Shown here: positions 7,046 to 9,068 of the stretch, one piece after another
Layout of the letters: the number at the start of each line of letters is the position of its first letter
Numbering within the stretch: position 1 is the stretch's first letter
Assembly: GCA_035277545.1 (NCBI GenBank)
Contig: DATEKI010000309.1
Coordinates: 1 to 9,068, forward strand
Source: 66-474 sp035277545
GTDB lineage: Bacteria > Pseudomonadota > Gammaproteobacteria > Xanthomonadales > Rhodanobacteraceae
Length of the DNA stretch: 9,068 bases
Direction of reading: 5' to 3'
Notes under the pieces: model-generated
Told to the model about the DNA's origin: nothing
Seen by the model: only the letters and a program-made list of their open reading frames with translations
The model's database searches: none
Translations under genes and position numbers: made by a program

Positions 7046-7068
7046 TGTGCCGCATTCGCGCCGGCACA
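7046..7068. promoter_or_regulatory. Inverted repeat upstream of isovaleryl-CoA dehydrogenase, possible operator
   Basis: TGTGCCG (7046-7052) and its exact complement CGGCACA (7062-7068) are separated by 9 bases. The site lies about 42-64 bases before the start codon, where a promoter operator would be expected. No clear -35/-10 pair was found around it. It does not resemble the AT-rich LiuR motif as I remember it. Confidence 0.35.
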
Positions 7069-7077
7069 CGATGGCTG

Positions 7078-7247
7078 GTCATTCCGGGGCCGCGCGCAGC
7101 GCGGAACCCGGAATCGGTTTTCCGGCGTCGATAGACCGATTGACTCGCGCCATCCATGGCGCTCGCCCTTCGGACCGCCTTTGGCGTTCGCGTTGGCTAT
7201 CCTGCCAACGCAGTCGGGTTCACCTCTTCGGGGCGCCCCGGAATGAC
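7078..7247. repeat. 170-bp structured element with 13-bp terminal inverted repeats
   Basis: The ends are GTCATTCCGGGGC (7078-7090) and its exact reverse complement (7235-7247). Between them lie several stem-loops: CCGCGC/GCGCGG (7090-7104), CCGGAA/TTCCGG (7108-7125), ATCGGT/ACCGAT (7113-7118 with 7135-7140), GCGCCAT/ATGGCGC (7147-7162) and CGTTGGC/GCCAACG (7191-7210). No transposase is encoded and no target-site duplication is evident at the borders. The form suggests a MITE-like or dispersed intergenic repeat. Small open frames through it are unlikely to be genes. It fills most of the gap between leucine and isovaleryl-CoA dehydrogenase; I saw no classical terminator there. Confidence 0.6.
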
Positions 7248-7291
7248 GACGAGGGCGGAACTGCGCTTTTTCCGGGTGCGGGTCTCGACGC

Positions 7292-8395
<1,104 letters not shown>

Positions 8396-8524
8396 CGGGA
8401 TTGCTCCAGTTGCGCACGAACGGCGCGGGTGTGGAAATGGCGCCGATGGCGCGAGACAGACATGGCCTCATGTCACGCCTGACGAAGGTCACGCAGTCCA
8501 TTGAACACGTTGCTGTTTGCGGGA

Positions 8525-8546
8525 GCGACGGATCGCGTTCCGTCGC
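8525..8546. promoter_or_regulatory. Perfect stem-loop in the leucine dehydrogenase / TetR intergenic region
   Basis: GCGACGGA (8525-8532) pairs perfectly with TCCGTCGC (8539-8546) around a 6-base loop. No T-run follows on either strand. If leucine dehydrogenase is transcribed from a promoter near the TetR gene, this hairpin would lie in its 5' leader; otherwise it could be a binding site. Function is unknown. Confidence 0.35.
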
Positions 8547-8593
8547 GGGATTCGTCGCGCATCGATTCGCAAAGACCGGTCGCCACAATTCGG

Positions 8594-8622
8594 TTGTCGG
8601 CATAGTACGATCGTGCTATTTT
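8594..8622 (+). promoter_or_regulatory. Candidate promoter of the TetR-family gene, possibly leaderless
   Basis: TTGTCG (8594-8599, 4/6 to -35) and TATTTT (8617-8622, 4/6 to -10) are separated by exactly 17 bases. Transcription would start about 7 bases after the -10, at or next to the A of the ATG at 8630. No Shine-Dalgarno is visible before that ATG, which fits a leaderless mRNA. Confidence 0.45.
8602..8619. promoter_or_regulatory. 18-bp near-palindrome, likely TetR-family operator
   Basis: ATAGTACGATCGTGCTAT has 8 of 9 pairs complementary, the single exception being a T/G pair. It occupies the spacer and part of the -10 of the candidate regulator promoter. TetR-family repressors commonly bind such palindromes in their own promoters. 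On the opposite strand the same site overlaps a possible promoter toward leucine dehydrogenase: TGGGCA at 8625-8630 and TACTAT at 8602-8607, with a 17-base spacer. Confidence 0.55.
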
Positions 8623-8629
8623 GCTGCCC

Positions 8630-9068
8630 ATGGTTCTTGCAGCCGCCACCGCCAAGGGCGTCGCCACCCGCGGCGCAATCATCGATCGCGCGATCGGATT
8701 GGTGCGCAAGCAAGGCCTTGAAAGTCTCTCGATCGGCGGCCTCGCACAGGCCGCGGCGATGTCAAAGAGCGGCGTGTTCGCGCACTTCGGTTCGCGCGAG
8801 GATTTGCAACTGGCCGTGCTGGATGCCGTGGCCGAGGATTTCTCGCAGAAGGTGTTGCAGGCTGCATTCCGCCAGCCGCGCGGCGTGAAGCGCCTGCGCG
8901 CGATCCTGGCGGGCTGGATGGACTGGACGCACGGCGCCGGCTGTCCCATGATCGCCGCGGTCATCGAGTACGATGACCGCCCGGGCGCCATTCGCGATCG
9001 CGTGGTTTACTGGCAGCAGCGATTGCGCGAAGCACTGACGCACGCCGTGCAACTGGCGATCGACACCG
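8630..9068 (+). CDS. TetR/AcrR-family transcriptional regulator, C-terminus cut by window edge
   Basis: A dimeric DNA-binding repressor or activator; 146 residues are visible and the frame is open at the right edge. The N-terminal TetR domain spans about 13-60: helix TRGAIIDRAIGLVRKQG, then a helix-turn-helix of about 34-56 with LAQAAAMSKSGVFAHFGSRE, where SGVFAHF is the typical recognition-helix end. The C-terminal ligand domain begins near 60 and includes GCPMIAAVIEYDDRPG (104-119), a pattern I associate with a widespread TetR subgroup of unknown ligand. The start is the ATG at 8630: a stop lies in frame at 8603 and only a TTG at 8621 is an alternative. It is divergent from leucine dehydrogenase, so control of that gene, of itself, or of genes beyond the right edge is possible. 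LiuQ, a TetR regulator of leucine catabolism in betaproteobacteria, is a precedent but identity is not shown. Confidence 0.9.
   Translation, partial: MVLAAATAKGVATRGAIIDRAIGLVRKQGLESLSIGGLAQAAAMSKSGVFAHFGSREDLQLAVLDAVAEDFSQKVLQAAFRQPRGVKRLRAILAGWMDWTHGAGCPMIAAVIEYDDRPGAIRDRVVYWQQRLREALTHAVQLAIDT

Overview
The window comes from a high-GC proteobacterial chromosome. Protein character, GTAG-headed REP sequences and the gene set suggest a gammaproteobacterium of the Xanthomonadales/Lysobacterales (Xanthomonadaceae or Rhodanobacteraceae). This placement is inferred from sequence recognition, not from a search. Several genes have long open frames on the opposite strand or in other phases, as expected with GC-rich third codon positions; these were discarded as shadows.

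The main theme is leucine (branched-chain amino acid) catabolism. Four minus-strand genes encode successive or terminal steps: leucine dehydrogenase (7292-8395), isovaleryl-CoA dehydrogenase (5847-7004), acetyl-CoA acetyltransferase (1493-2668), and the beta subunit of methylcrotonoyl-CoA carboxylase (1-797, cut by the left edge). The branched-chain keto-acid dehydrogenase, MCC alpha subunit, methylglutaconyl-CoA hydratase and HMG-CoA lyase needed to complete the route are not in the window. A TetR-family regulator (8630 to the right edge) is divergent from leucine dehydrogenase. An 18-bp near-palindrome lies inside its likely promoter, and the ATG sits about where transcription should begin.

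Two surface genes interrupt the metabolic set. A plus-strand gene (2925-5723) encodes a lipobox-bearing subtilisin-type autotransporter with the layout of Neisseria NalP: lipoprotein signal, S8 protease with full Asp/His/Ser triad, autotransporter repeat, helical linker, and beta-barrel ending in Phe. A small minus-strand gene (918-1331) encodes a very alanine-rich lipoprotein followed by a clear intrinsic terminator.

Intergenic DNA is not empty. A head-to-head GTAG REP pair sits between the convergent autotransporter and isovaleryl-CoA dehydrogenase genes. A 170-bp element with 13-bp terminal inverted repeats and several internal hairpins lies between leucine dehydrogenase and isovaleryl-CoA dehydrogenase. 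No RNA gene, CRISPR array, transposase, phage gene or replication origin was seen. Nothing amounts to a wholly new system; the best leads are the lipidated protease autotransporter, the structured repeats and the TetR promoter/operator arrangement.
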